From Labilithrix sp. (lineage in GTDB: Bacteria > Myxococcota_A > Polyangia > Polyangiales > Polyangiaceae): a stretch of 64,000 nt of DNA. Positions 25,322 through 33,842 of this stretch are shown in pieces (position 1 is the first letter of the stretch; every line of letters begins with the position of its first letter). The notes beneath the pieces were generated by a model that saw nothing but the letters and a program-made list of their open reading frames with translations, made no database searches and was not told where the DNA came from. Where the stretch lies: contig JAHBWA010000019.1 in NCBI GenBank assembly GCA_019637195.1, positions 27,383 to 91,382 on the forward strand, read 5' to 3'. The position numbers and the translations under genes were made by a program.

Positions 25322-26902
25322 ATGGCGAGCTGGAGCGTGACGATCGACCTGACCCGCGGCGACGAGAACAGCCCTACGTTCGTGCGGATCGCGCGCGCGA
25401 TCGCAGGTGACATCCGCCGCGGCCGCCTGCGCGCGGGCGACGCGCTCCCCGGCACGCGCACGCTCGCCGCGTCGCTCGGAGTCCATCGCAACACGGTGCT
25501 CGCCGCGTACCGGGAGCTCTTCGCCGAGGGCTGGATCGCGTCGGAGAAGGCGCGCGGGACGTTCGTGTCCGTCGAGATCCCGGAGCCCCAGCCGAAGCGG
25601 TTCTCTGCGGGGGCGGCGGAGGCTCGCGAGATCGCGGCGCGACCCGGCTACGACGTCGTCGATCCGGCGCGCGGCCGCGATCGCGGCGCCGGAGCGCTCA
25701 CCGCCGAGGCGCCCGCGCGTGTCGTGCCCGCGCCGCTGCCGCGCGGGCGGGGAGGGGTGATCTCGAAGGACACGCCGATGACCCTCGGCGGTGGCGTCCC
25801 CGACGTCCGGCTCGTCCCTGCGGGCGAGCTCGCGCGCGCGCTCCGCCGCGTCCTCCGCCGGAGCCCGCTCGACGTCCTGTCGTACGGCGATCCCGAGGGG
25901 CCCGTCGCGCTCCGCCGCGCGGTGGCGAAGATGGTCTCGGCGACGCGCGGCGTCGCGGCGCGCGAAGACCACGTGCTCGTCGCGCGCGGCAGCCAGATGG
26001 GCGTCGACCTCGTCGCGCGCACGCTGCTCGCGCCAGGCGACGCCGTCGCCGTCGAGGCGCTCGGCTACCGGCCCGCGTGGGAGGCCCTCCGCGCCAGCGG
26101 CGCGCGCCTCGTGCCGGTGCCGGTCGACGCGCACGGGATCGACGTCGCGGCGCTCGAGCGGCTCGCCGCCGCGGAGCGGATCCGCGGCGTCTACGTCACG
26201 CCCCACCACCAGTTCCCGACGACCACGACGCTCGCGCCGGCCCGACGGGTGCGCCTCCTCGATCTCGCGCGGGAGCGCCGCTTCTGGGTGCTCGAGGACG
26301 ACTACGATCACGAGTTCCACTACGAGGGTCGCCCGGTCCTGCCGCTCGCGAGCGCCGACGTCCACGGCGTCGTCGTCTACGTCGGCACGCTCTCGAAGGT
26401 CCTGGCGCCGGGAATGCGCATCGGCTTCGTCGTCGCGCCCGTCCCCGTCATCGAGCGCCTCGCGGCGACGCGCCGGATCGTCGATCGTCAGGGCGACCAC
26501 CTGCTCGAGACGGCGATCGCGGAGCTCGTCGAGGAGGGTGAGGTCCAGCGGCACGTCCGGCGCGCCAAGCGCGTCTACGCCGAGCGCCGAGCGCGCCTCG
26601 CGTCGCTGCTGGAGGCGGAGCTCGGCGGCGTGCTCTCGTTCGCGCTCCCGAGCGGCGGCACGGCCATCTGGGCGCGCGTGGCGGGCGACGTCCCGGTCGA
26701 CGTGTGGGCGGCGCGCGCGCTCGACCAGGAGGCGCTGGCGCTCCAGTCGGCTCGCCAGTTCGCGTTCGACGGCAGGAGCCGGCCGTTCTTGCGCCTCGGG
26801 TTCGCGCAGCACGAGGAGCGCGAAGCGCGCGAGGCGATACGGCGCATGGTGAGCGCGCTGCCTCGGCGCGGCGCCGGGCGCATCACGCGTCAGCGGCGCT
26901 GA
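25322..26902 (+). CDS. MocR-family (GntR wHTH plus aminotransferase-like) regulator
   Basis: 526 residues. Residues ~10-85 are a GntR winged helix (PTFVRIARAIAGDIRRGRL, LPGTRTLAASLGVHRNTVL). After a linker (~85-145), a fold-I aminotransferase-like domain fills the rest. It includes YGDPEGPVALRRAVA, VTPHHQFPTTTT, VLEDDYDHEFHYEG and the pyridoxal-phosphate lysine in GTLSKVLAPGMRIG. This is the PdxR/MocR layout and length. PLP or a PLP adduct is expected to be the signal. Divergent orientation to the PNPOx-GNAT fusion and the shared palindrome suggest that gene is its target. Confidence 0.93.
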   Translation: MASWSVTIDLTRGDENSPTFVRIARAIAGDIRRGRLRAGDALPGTRTLAASLGVHRNTVLAAYRELFAEGWIASEKARGTFVSVEIPEPQPKRFSAGAAEAREIAARPGYDVVDPARGRDRGAGALTAEAPARVVPAPLPRGRGGVISKDTPMTLGGGVPDVRLVPAGELARALRRVLRRSPLDVLSYGDPEGPVALRRAVAKMVSATRGVAAREDHVLVARGSQMGVDLVARTLLAPGDAVAVEALGYRPAWEALRASGARLVPVPVDAHGIDVAALERLAAAERIRGVYVTPHHQFPTTTTLAPARRVRLLDLARERRFWVLEDDYDHEFHYEGRPVLPLASADVHGVVVYVGTLSKVLAPGMRIGFVVAPVPVIERLAATRRIVDRQGDHLLETAIAELVEEGEVQRHVRRAKRVYAERRARLASLLEAELGGVLSFALPSGGTAIWARVAGDVPVDVWAARALDQEALALQSARQFAFDGRSRPFLRLGFAQHEEREAREAIRRMVSALPRRGAGRITRQRR

Positions 26903-27024
26903 CGGGACGGCCGGCGCGCGGACCTCCCACGACGAGCGACGCGCCCGCGCTCTCCGCGCTCCGACCGTGGGGCTTCGGCGCGGTGCGCGCCGCGAGACGA
27001 GCACGAACTCTGCATCAACCGGGA

Positions 27025-27030
27025 TATAAT
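27025..27030 (+). promoter_or_regulatory. Consensus -10 box TATAAT before cluster B
   Basis: TATAAT in GGGATATAATGACC, 37 bases before the ATG at 27068. In such a GC-rich genome an exact TATAAT in the right place is notable. The matching -35 position (about 27002-27007) is not consensus, so activator help or an extended element is possible. Confidence 0.5.
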
Positions 27031-27067
27031 GACCAAGCGCTGCCCTGCCGCGAGAGGAAACGCGTAG

Positions 27068-28699
27068 ATGGCCACGCCGCGCCGACTCCCGTTCGCACGG
27101 CTCCGCGTACCCGTGTTCACGGTGGCCGTCGGGGCAGGATGTGCGCTCCTCACGGTCTCGGCCGTCGCCTGCGACGACGGTGACGACGACAGGAGGACGG
27201 AGTCCTGGGACGCCGCGCCTCCGCCTCCTCCGGGAGCTTGCTCCACGACGCGCACCGCGACCCCGCTCTGCGTGACGTCGAGCAGGCCCGAGCCGCTCGA
27301 CGCGGGTGAGCTCCTCGACGGAGACGGCGGCGGTGACGCGAGCCCGCAGGTCCCGCTCGAGCCGCCGGAGAGCGCGAACCTGTGCCTGATATCGGACGAC
27401 GTCACCGTCACGTGCGCGTTGCAGGCCTCGGCGATCGCGGTGGCCGGCGGAGCGAACGACGCGACGGACATCGTCCTCGCGCAGGTCGGGCTGGGGCGCC
27501 ACGCGTCGTCGACCGATCCGTCGCTCGTGGCCGACGACCGTGCGCACGTCCAGCACGTCCGCGTCGGGGCAGACGGCGTCACGACCGTCTCCGTGGAGCC
27601 CATCCCTCCCTACCCCGCCGCGGGGATCGTCCAGGGTGGATCGTTCGCGCTCCTCCCGGCGAGCGACGCGCGCGACACGCACATCCTCGCGTTCACGAAG
27701 AACGGCGACGGCGCGCAGACGGTCCAGTCCGGCGCGCTCGTCCCCTCGCCGGTCGCGCTCGGCGCCCCGTTTGCCGTGCCGGGAGCGGTGGCCTGGGAGC
27801 CGCGCGTGGCGACCGGGCCCGGCGGTGAGGGCGTGCTCTTCGCGGTCCCGCGCGGCGGGCCTCCTTACCATACGCCCGCCGGTCCGCTCGTCGTCGTTCG
27901 TGGCCTTCCCGACGCGCCGCGCGTGGTCGCCACCTCGGTCACTCCTGCCAGCGCGACGCGCTTCGCGGCGACGGTGACGCCCGCAGGGGTCCCTGCGGTC
28001 CTGTTCCACGACGGCGCGGCGCTGCGCCTTCGGGAGGGCGACGACCTCGCGAACGAGCGATGGTCGGAGCCGCTCGAGCGCGAGCAAGACGAGCTCTACG
28101 ACGTCGTGTACGCCGGAGGCGAGCCGGTCGTCTTGTACCGGTCGTCCTCCGTCGTCGGCGTCCGAGCCCCCGGCGTCGAGAACGCCGCGTGGGCGCTCGG
28201 GGAGAGCTTCTCGACGTGCCCGCGGAACACGTACGTCGGCGTCACGTGCGACGAGTGTCCCGTCGACCGCTCGTGCCACGTCGGCCGGGACATCGTCACC
28301 CAGGCCAAGCTCTTCACGCGCGGCGAGCGCGTCTTCGCGGCGTTCGTCGCGACCGACCAACGACAGCGGATGGGTTACGCCCGGACCACGCTTCCGATCG
28401 TCAACGCCGGATGCGTCTGCTCGCTCGAGCGGCGCGAGCTGCAGGTGGTCGGGCGGTCGCTCGTGGTCGTCGAGGTCACCCCGTCGACCCATCGATCCCC
28501 CTTCGTCACCGAGTGGATGCGCGCGCCGCTCGCCGAGACGTTCGCGACGGCCTACGCCTGGCTCTTCCCGCGTCGCGACGGCGATCTCGACGTCGTCTTG
28601 GGTCGCTTCCCGGCGACGCACGAGACGGCGCTCGCGCGCTACCCCGAGGCCGGGTCCAGCTACCGCGTCGTGCGCGTGGCGACGGGGCTCATTCCCTGA
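27068..28699 (+). CDS. Secreted lipoprotein of unknown family; parent of the 781-bp duplicate
   Basis: 543 residues; GAGG lies 11 bases upstream of the ATG. Signal and lipobox SAVACDDG, then a Pro/Asp linker to about residue 100. The rest is a beta-rich domain with repeated segments such as VTPAGVPAVLFHDGAALRL and VVYAGGEPVVLYRSS, and a Cys cluster CPRNTYVGVTCDECPVDRSC. The repeating strands suggest another propeller-like fold. Bases 27919-28699 recur at 37445-38225 with no indels and about 36 substitutions by eye. It precedes cluster B and may be its first gene. No family is recognised. Confidence 0.75.
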   Translation: MATPRRLPFARLRVPVFTVAVGAGCALLTVSAVACDDGDDDRRTESWDAAPPPPPGACSTTRTATPLCVTSSRPEPLDAGELLDGDGGGDASPQVPLEPPESANLCLISDDVTVTCALQASAIAVAGGANDATDIVLAQVGLGRHASSTDPSLVADDRAHVQHVRVGADGVTTVSVEPIPPYPAAGIVQGGSFALLPASDARDTHILAFTKNGDGAQTVQSGALVPSPVALGAPFAVPGAVAWEPRVATGPGGEGVLFAVPRGGPPYHTPAGPLVVVRGLPDAPRVVATSVTPASATRFAATVTPAGVPAVLFHDGAALRLREGDDLANERWSEPLEREQDELYDVVYAGGEPVVLYRSSSVVGVRAPGVENAAWALGESFSTCPRNTYVGVTCDECPVDRSCHVGRDIVTQAKLFTRGERVFAAFVATDQRQRMGYARTTLPIVNAGCVCSLERRELQVVGRSLVVVEVTPSTHRSPFVTEWMRAPLAETFATAYAWLFPRRDGDLDVVLGRFPATHETALARYPEAGSSYRVVRVATGLIP

Positions 28700-28845
28700 G
28701 GCCTCGCTCCGCTCGCGCACTGCCCGCCCTCGTGCGAAGCTCGGCATCGCGCTCGCTTCCCTGGATCGTCGCGAGCTCGTCCGCGGCGGCTCGCGCGAGG
28801 CGGGTCGCCTTGTCGCGGCGACGCTTTGCGTATCTACTGTGAGCA

Positions 28846-29880
28846 GTGTCGTGCCGTCGCTGGGGTGGCTTTCCGAGCATCGCCATCGCGGTGGTGTGTG
28901 TCGCGGGGCCTGCCGATGCCGACGACGTGGTCACGCGTCCGCTCTCCGAGGCGCTCATCGTGCAGCGCGCCGAATGCCTCGAGACGGAGAGCCTCGCGCG
29001 GGCGGTGACGCGATGGCTCGGGCAGGCCGCGATCGACCGCCGGATCTCGATCTCCGTGCGGAAAGAAGGCGACGCCATCGTCTACGGGCTCCATCGCGAC
29101 GACGTCCTCGTCGGGCAGCGCACGGTCACGAGCCTCCCCGAGGGCTGCGTCGAGCTCACGACCGCGCTCGCCCTGTCGATCGCGGTCGCGATCGAGGCCA
29201 CGTTCTTCGGTGGCGAGGAGGCGGACGCGACGCCGGCGGACCGCGCTCCCGCACGTCCGCCGAGCGCGGCCGTGACCAAACGCGCGCGCGCGTCGCCGCC
29301 CCGGAGGCCCAGTCGGGGCGCGACCGCTCCCGTCCCCCACGCGGTGGTGACGGGCGAGCTCGGGCTCCTCTGGAACACACTCCCCGGTGTGCGGCCGCTC
29401 GCCAGCGCCGGCGTCGACGTCGCTTGGTCCAGACACCTGGTGACGCGCACGGCCGTGCTCGCCACGACGGCCGCCGCCTCTCCGCTCGGGACCGGAGAGG
29501 TCGAGACGAGCCTCTACGCCGGCCGCGCGGACGCGTGCGGGATCGGGCCGACGAAGCTGCTCGAGCTCCGCGCTTGCCTCGGGCTGGCATGGGGCTTCGT
29601 GCCGTCGCGCGGCGTGGGCTTCCTCGACGGGCGCTCCCGCGCGCAGCCCTGGCTCGGGCTGCCGCTCCGCGGCGAGGGGCGGCTCGTGCTCGGACGCGAC
29701 GGAGCGCGACCGGTATGGGGGATCGTGGTGGCGACCGACCTCATTTTTTCCCTGCGGCGGGCCCAGATGGGCGTCGTCGACCCGACCGTCGAGCCGCGGC
29801 GCGCGGAGCAGCATACGGCTGTGCTCACGCTCCCGCTCTTCGGAGCCGCCGCGTCGCTGGGGTTCTTTTTCGAGCTCTGA
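28846..29880 (+). CDS. Outer-membrane-type sensor/barrel candidate (cluster B)
   Basis: 344 residues from a GTG at 28846 with a cleavable signal ending GPADA. The N-terminal domain shows ECLETESLARAVTRWLG and ends CVELTTALALSIAVAIEA, matching the paralogues' C..L..AL.L..AIAI element. After an Arg/Pro linker come strand-rich segments ending LFGAAASLGFFFEL with a terminal hydrophobic strand. It lies 46 bases before the ECF sigma gene. Inference: periplasmic/outer-membrane sensor for the sigma system. Confidence 0.72.
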   Translation: MSCRRWGGFPSIAIAVVCVAGPADADDVVTRPLSEALIVQRAECLETESLARAVTRWLGQAAIDRRISISVRKEGDAIVYGLHRDDVLVGQRTVTSLPEGCVELTTALALSIAVAIEATFFGGEEADATPADRAPARPPSAAVTKRARASPPRRPSRGATAPVPHAVVTGELGLLWNTLPGVRPLASAGVDVAWSRHLVTRTAVLATTAAASPLGTGEVETSLYAGRADACGIGPTKLLELRACLGLAWGFVPSRGVGFLDGRSRAQPWLGLPLRGEGRLVLGRDGARPVWGIVVATDLIFSLRRAQMGVVDPTVEPRRAEQHTAVLTLPLFGAAASLGFFFEL

Positions 29881-29926
29881 TCGAAAATAGTCGCGCCAAT
29901 CATGAGTCGGCCGGGCAGTAACGGAC

Positions 29927-30592
29927 ATGACGACCTCGGTGATCTCCGTCGCGCCGGCCGGGCGCAGCGCGACACCGAATGAGCCGGCCTCCGGCTGGCG
30001 CATCGCCATGACAGACGCTTCAGGCAAGGCCCAGGCGGCATCCGAGCGCTCGACGCCTTCCGGAGTCACCGGAGCCGACGTGCTGTTCCGGGAGCACGCG
30101 CGCTTCGTCGCGAGGTTTCTCGTCCGGATGGGGGCGCGTCCGCAGGACATCGACGATCTCGTCCAGGAGGTCTTCCTCGTCGCCCACCGGCTCGGGGGCT
30201 CGACGAGCGACGAGGCGAAGCCGACGACGTGGCTCGCGGCGATCGCGCTCCGGGTGCTCTCGCACGATCGGCGTAGCCGGCGACGGCATCCGGAGATGCT
30301 CGACGAGACGAACCTGGCGACGGCGGTCGCCACGTCGCCGAGTCAGGAGGACGTCGTACGCGCGACGGAGTCGCTCACGATCGTGGGTCGCGCGCTGCAG
30401 ACGCTCGAGATCGAGAAGCGTGCCATGTTTATCTTGTTCGAGATCGAAGGACAGTCCTGTGAGTCCATCGCGACGGGACTGGGGATCCCCGTCGCGACCG
30501 CGTACTCGCGCCTCCGGGCCGCGAGGCAGGAGTTTCGTCGGCAGTACGCGCGGCTGACGCGCGACCCCGCTCCGGGAGGGATCTCGCGATGA
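29927..30592 (+). CDS. ECF RNA polymerase sigma factor (cluster B)
   Basis: 221 residues from the ATG at 29927; an internal start at 30008 (MTDASGKA) would remove a low-complexity leader. Region 2: ARFVARFLVRMGARPQDIDD and VQEVFLVAH, with TTWLAAIALRVLSHDRR. Region 4: LEIEKRAMFILFEIEGQS then CESIATGLGIPVATAYSRLRA. Stop overlaps the next start as ATGA. TCGAAAATAGTC at 29881-29892 just upstream resembles TCGAAAATCGTC found upstream of the cluster A sigma gene at 22060-22071. Confidence 0.92.
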   Translation: MTTSVISVAPAGRSATPNEPASGWRIAMTDASGKAQAASERSTPSGVTGADVLFREHARFVARFLVRMGARPQDIDDLVQEVFLVAHRLGGSTSDEAKPTTWLAAIALRVLSHDRRSRRRHPEMLDETNLATAVATSPSQEDVVRATESLTIVGRALQTLEIEKRAMFILFEIEGQSCESIATGLGIPVATAYSRLRAARQEFRRQYARLTRDPAPGGISR

Positions 30593-31398
30593 GCGCTGAC
30601 GAAGAGGCCATCGAGCCGACGCGCCTGCTCGACGATCCGAGCGAGCTGTCCGAGCTTCGCGACGCGATCGTCCGCGAGCAGGAGCTCCAGGTCGACTACG
30701 ACGAGGCGAAGGGGCTCGAGCGGTTTCGCGCGGCCATCGGCGCCGGAGCATCGGCGCCCGAGCTCCCGGCGACGACGGAGCCGCGCCCGACCGGAGCGGT
30801 TCGAAGCTGGACGAGCACGGCGCCGCGCCTCGTGGTGGGGGTGGCGGCCTTGATCGCCGGCGCGAGCGTCGGAGTAGCGTGGCTCGGTGCGCGCGAGGCG
30901 ACTTCGCCGGCGGCCTCGCCCGGGGCGGAGATCCAGACGATCCCGGACACGTTCGAGCCCGCGACGGCTGCGCCCGTGCCCACGCTCGCCGTCGAATCGC
31001 TGCCGACGGCCGAGTCGCTCCCTGCCGCCGAGCCCGCGCCCGCGGCGTCGTCTCGCCCGCCGGCCGCACGCTCGCCGCGAACGGCCGACGCGCCTGCGGC
31101 GACTCCCGCGGAGAACGCTCCGACCGCGAGCGCGCCCGATCCGCTCGAGGAGACGAGGCACCTCGGCGCGCTTCGTCGGGTCGCCGCGAGCGATCCGCAT
31201 CGTGCGCTCTCGATGGTCGACGAAGGCAACCGTCGCTTCGCCGGCGGATCGTTCCGCGAGGAACGCGAAGCGATCGCGATCGACGTGCTCGCGCGTCTCG
31301 GACGCGAGACCGAGGCGAAGCGCGCCGCCGAGGCCTTCCTCGCGACGTACCCGACGAGCCCCTTTGCATCGAAGGTCCGGCGCGCCGCTGGCCTCTAG
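30589..31398 (+). CDS. Membrane anti-sigma candidate with TPR-like C-terminus (cluster B)
   Basis: 269 residues, starting in the ATGA overlap with the sigma gene. The cytoplasmic N-terminus (1-79) is rich in Glu/Asp helices (LSELRDAIVREQELQVDYDE). A membrane helix follows at about 80-99 (RLVVGVAALIAGASVGVAWL), then an Ala/Pro/Glu linker. The C-terminal helical pair includes DPHRALSMVDEGNRRF and VLARLGRETEAKRAAEAFL. No zinc-type anti-sigma motif. Same architecture as 20572 and 43182. Confidence 0.75.
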   Translation: MSADEEAIEPTRLLDDPSELSELRDAIVREQELQVDYDEAKGLERFRAAIGAGASAPELPATTEPRPTGAVRSWTSTAPRLVVGVAALIAGASVGVAWLGAREATSPAASPGAEIQTIPDTFEPATAAPVPTLAVESLPTAESLPAAEPAPAASSRPPAARSPRTADAPAATPAENAPTASAPDPLEETRHLGALRRVAASDPHRALSMVDEGNRRFAGGSFREEREAIAIDVLARLGRETEAKRAAEAFLATYPTSPFASKVRRAAGL

Positions 31399-31428
31399 CT
31401 CCCATCTGGCTCTCCTCATCAGGTCGCA

Positions 31429-32625
31429 ATGAACGAACGAACGACAAAGATCCTCGGCACGGCCGGCGTTACCTCGGCGACGCTCGCGCTCGTCTTCGGC
31501 TGCGTCGAGCCCGTGCGCGACATCGGCTTCGACTCCGCGCCCGACGCCGGCGCGAACACGGTCGGGTTCGTCCCGCCGGCCGACGACGCGAGCGCCGACG
31601 GCGCGAGCGCGCTCCCGGAGCCCGACGTCATGATGTGCGTCTCGACGGAGTGCCCCCCTCCGTTCGTGACGTGTCCCAAGCTCGGTGGAGCCCCCGCGTA
31701 CAAGTGTGAGACCAACCTCCTCACCGACGACAGCAACTGCGGCGCATGCGGAAACGCGTGTCCCACGACGTCGACCTACCCCGGGCTCAACATCGTCGGA
31801 CGATGCATCGACGGCAAGTGTGCGCTGACCTGCCCTGTGGGCTTCCAGGACTGCAACGGGCTCGTCGATGACGGGTGCGAGAGCAACTCGTACACCGATC
31901 TCGAAAACTGCGGGGCGTGCGGGAACGTCTGTCCCACGCTCTCCAACGGCACGCGCGCGTGCACCGGTGGGGTGTGCGCCGAGGAGTGCTTGCCCCCGAA
32001 GGTCTGGTGCGGAACGGCGTGCGTCAATCCGCAGTCGACCCTCGCCCACTGCGGGGCGTGCTTCAACGCCTGCCCGGCGGTGCAGCCTCCGACTGGGATG
32101 ACGCAGGTCTGCCGGAACGGCGAGTGCGGGCACTTCGAGTGCTTCGCGACGAGAGGGGACTGCAACAACGACATCTCCGACGGATGCGAGATCGCGCTCA
32201 ACATGGACCCCGACAACTGCGGGGCCTGCGGCACGAAGTGCGGCCCCGGCCAGATCTGTATGCTCCGGGCCGACAAGGGAAATGTCGCGATGTGCTCGTG
32301 CGATCCGCACGAGACGCGCTGTGGGGCCACCTCGTGCGCAGACCTCCTCTCGGACGTCGCCCATTGCGGGGCTTGCGGCAACCGCTGCACCGCCACCGGC
32401 GCTCACACCGCCGCCAACTGCCAGAACGGCTTCTGCGTCACGGAGTGTGCGCCTGGCTGGGGAGACTGCGACGGCGATCTCTCGAACGGGTGCGAGTCGA
32501 ACCTCTCGCTCAACCCGCGTCACTGCGGAGCATGCGGGAATCGATGTGCGCCCGAGCAGCCGTGCATCGACGGTGTGTGCGCGATGGTCGAGTGTGACAG
32601 CGACGCGGGAGTGGTGACGAAATGA
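31429..32625 (+). CDS. Six-module Cys-rich lipoprotein (cluster B)
   Basis: 398 residues; signal and lipobox LVFGCVEP. Six modules: NCGACGNAC, NCGACGNVC, HCGACFNAC, NCGACGTKC, HCGACGNRC and HCGACGNRC. DCNG..DDGCE, DCNN..SDGCE and DCDG..SNGCE are interleaved. The third module has CF in place of CG, exactly as in the cluster A protein, so the modules have kept their identity since duplication. Stop overlaps the P1 start (ATGA at 32622). Confidence 0.88.
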   Translation: MNERTTKILGTAGVTSATLALVFGCVEPVRDIGFDSAPDAGANTVGFVPPADDASADGASALPEPDVMMCVSTECPPPFVTCPKLGGAPAYKCETNLLTDDSNCGACGNACPTTSTYPGLNIVGRCIDGKCALTCPVGFQDCNGLVDDGCESNSYTDLENCGACGNVCPTLSNGTRACTGGVCAEECLPPKVWCGTACVNPQSTLAHCGACFNACPAVQPPTGMTQVCRNGECGHFECFATRGDCNNDISDGCEIALNMDPDNCGACGTKCGPGQICMLRADKGNVAMCSCDPHETRCGATSCADLLSDVAHCGACGNRCTATGAHTAANCQNGFCVTECAPGWGDCDGDLSNGCESNLSLNPRHCGACGNRCAPEQPCIDGVCAMVECDSDAGVVTK

Positions 32626-33842
32626 AGCGCGGCAGCGTGAGACGAGCCCGCTTCGCGGTGGGTGGGCTGGCGCTCGTCGGGCTCGGCGCGTTCATCGCGA
32701 GCTGCGCTGGAGCCGACTCGACCGAGGAAGAGCCGTCGCCCTCCGTCGACGCGCCCGCCGGTGACGACGCTGGGAGCGACACCAGGACGGTCGCGGACGG
32801 GGGCGTCGACGCCGAGGTAGATGCCTGTGAGGCCGAAGGCGGCGGCTGCACGGAGCCCGAGTGGGTCCCTGTGGAGATGGGCCACCCGTCCGGGCTCGGG
32901 CTCGCGAGCATCTGGGGCAGCGGCCCGAACGACGTGTGGATGGTCGGCGCGAAAGGGAGCGTGATCCACTGGGACGGAGCGACCTGGACCTCGACCCCGA
33001 TCGCGACGAACTACTCGCTGCAGTCGGTCCACGGCAGCGGGCCGAACGACGTCTGGGTGGTCTCGACGGCGAGCCTCATCTACCGATCGACGGGGTTCTC
33101 GAGCGGCACGGCGACGTTCGTTCCCCAGACGCCGCTCTTCGAGAGCGCTCAGTTTCCGAACACGGTCGGCGCGCTCCTCGCGGTGTGGGCGCCCGGGGCC
33201 GGGGACGCCTGGATCGGCGGCCGACACCGCTTGAGCCGAGGCGGGCAGATCGAGAACAGCTGGAGGACGAGCCCGGGAGACGGCGGCGTGGCCTGGGCGC
33301 CGGTCGGCGCCTTCGGTGGCACCCACGTCATCAACGGCATCTGGGGCACTGGCCCGAACGACGCGTGGATGGTCGGCGCGAAGGGAACGACGCTCCTGTC
33401 CTTCGCGAGCCATACGAGCGGCGTGTCCGCGACCGACGGCGGCATGCCGACGTGGACCGAGGTCGATACGGCGAGCTTCGCTGTCCTCCACGCGATCCAC
33501 GGCACCGGCTCGAAGGACGTCTGGGCCGTCGGCAACGCCGGGACCATCCGGCACTTCGCCGGCGGTGCGACGTGGGACATCGTCGGTTCACCGACGAGCC
33601 AGAACCTCCGCGGCGTCTGGGCCGCGGGGAGCGACGACGTGTGGGCCGTCGGCGAGAACGGGACCATCCTCCACTACGACGGCACGGCGTGGACGCCCTC
33701 GACGGCGGCGATGCCCGTGGCCGACCAGCGCGATCTGTACGCCGTCTGGGGCAGCGGTCCCGCCGACGTCTGGGCCGTCGGCGACGGCATCGTCCTTCAT
33801 TACTCCGGGCCGAAGCCCGGCCCCAACGGAGATGCGAAATGA
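32622..33842 (+). CDS. Seven-blade propeller lipoprotein, P1 type (cluster B)
   Basis: 406 residues; signal with lipobox FIASCAG. After an Asp-rich linker, seven blades: GSGPNDVWMVG, GSGPNDVWVVS, APGAGDAWIGG, GTGPNDAWMVG, GTGSKDVWAVG, AAGSDDVWAVG and GSGPADVWAVG, closing with IVLHYSGPKPG. The ending VLHYSGPK is shared with the cluster C P1 protein. ATGA overlaps on both sides imply a polycistronic message from the Cys-rich gene through P2. Confidence 0.9.
   Translation: MKRGSVRRARFAVGGLALVGLGAFIASCAGADSTEEEPSPSVDAPAGDDAGSDTRTVADGGVDAEVDACEAEGGGCTEPEWVPVEMGHPSGLGLASIWGSGPNDVWMVGAKGSVIHWDGATWTSTPIATNYSLQSVHGSGPNDVWVVSTASLIYRSTGFSSGTATFVPQTPLFESAQFPNTVGALLAVWAPGAGDAWIGGRHRLSRGGQIENSWRTSPGDGGVAWAPVGAFGGTHVINGIWGTGPNDAWMVGAKGTTLLSFASHTSGVSATDGGMPTWTEVDTASFAVLHAIHGTGSKDVWAVGNAGTIRHFAGGATWDIVGSPTSQNLRGVWAAGSDDVWAVGENGTILHYDGTAWTPSTAAMPVADQRDLYAVWGSGPADVWAVGDGIVLHYSGPKPGPNGDAK

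Noticed and set aside
25289..28747. Minus-strand open frame of about 1152 codons
   Set aside because: Antisense shadow of the MocR regulator and the lipoprotein gene; low-complexity Arg/Asp-rich product.
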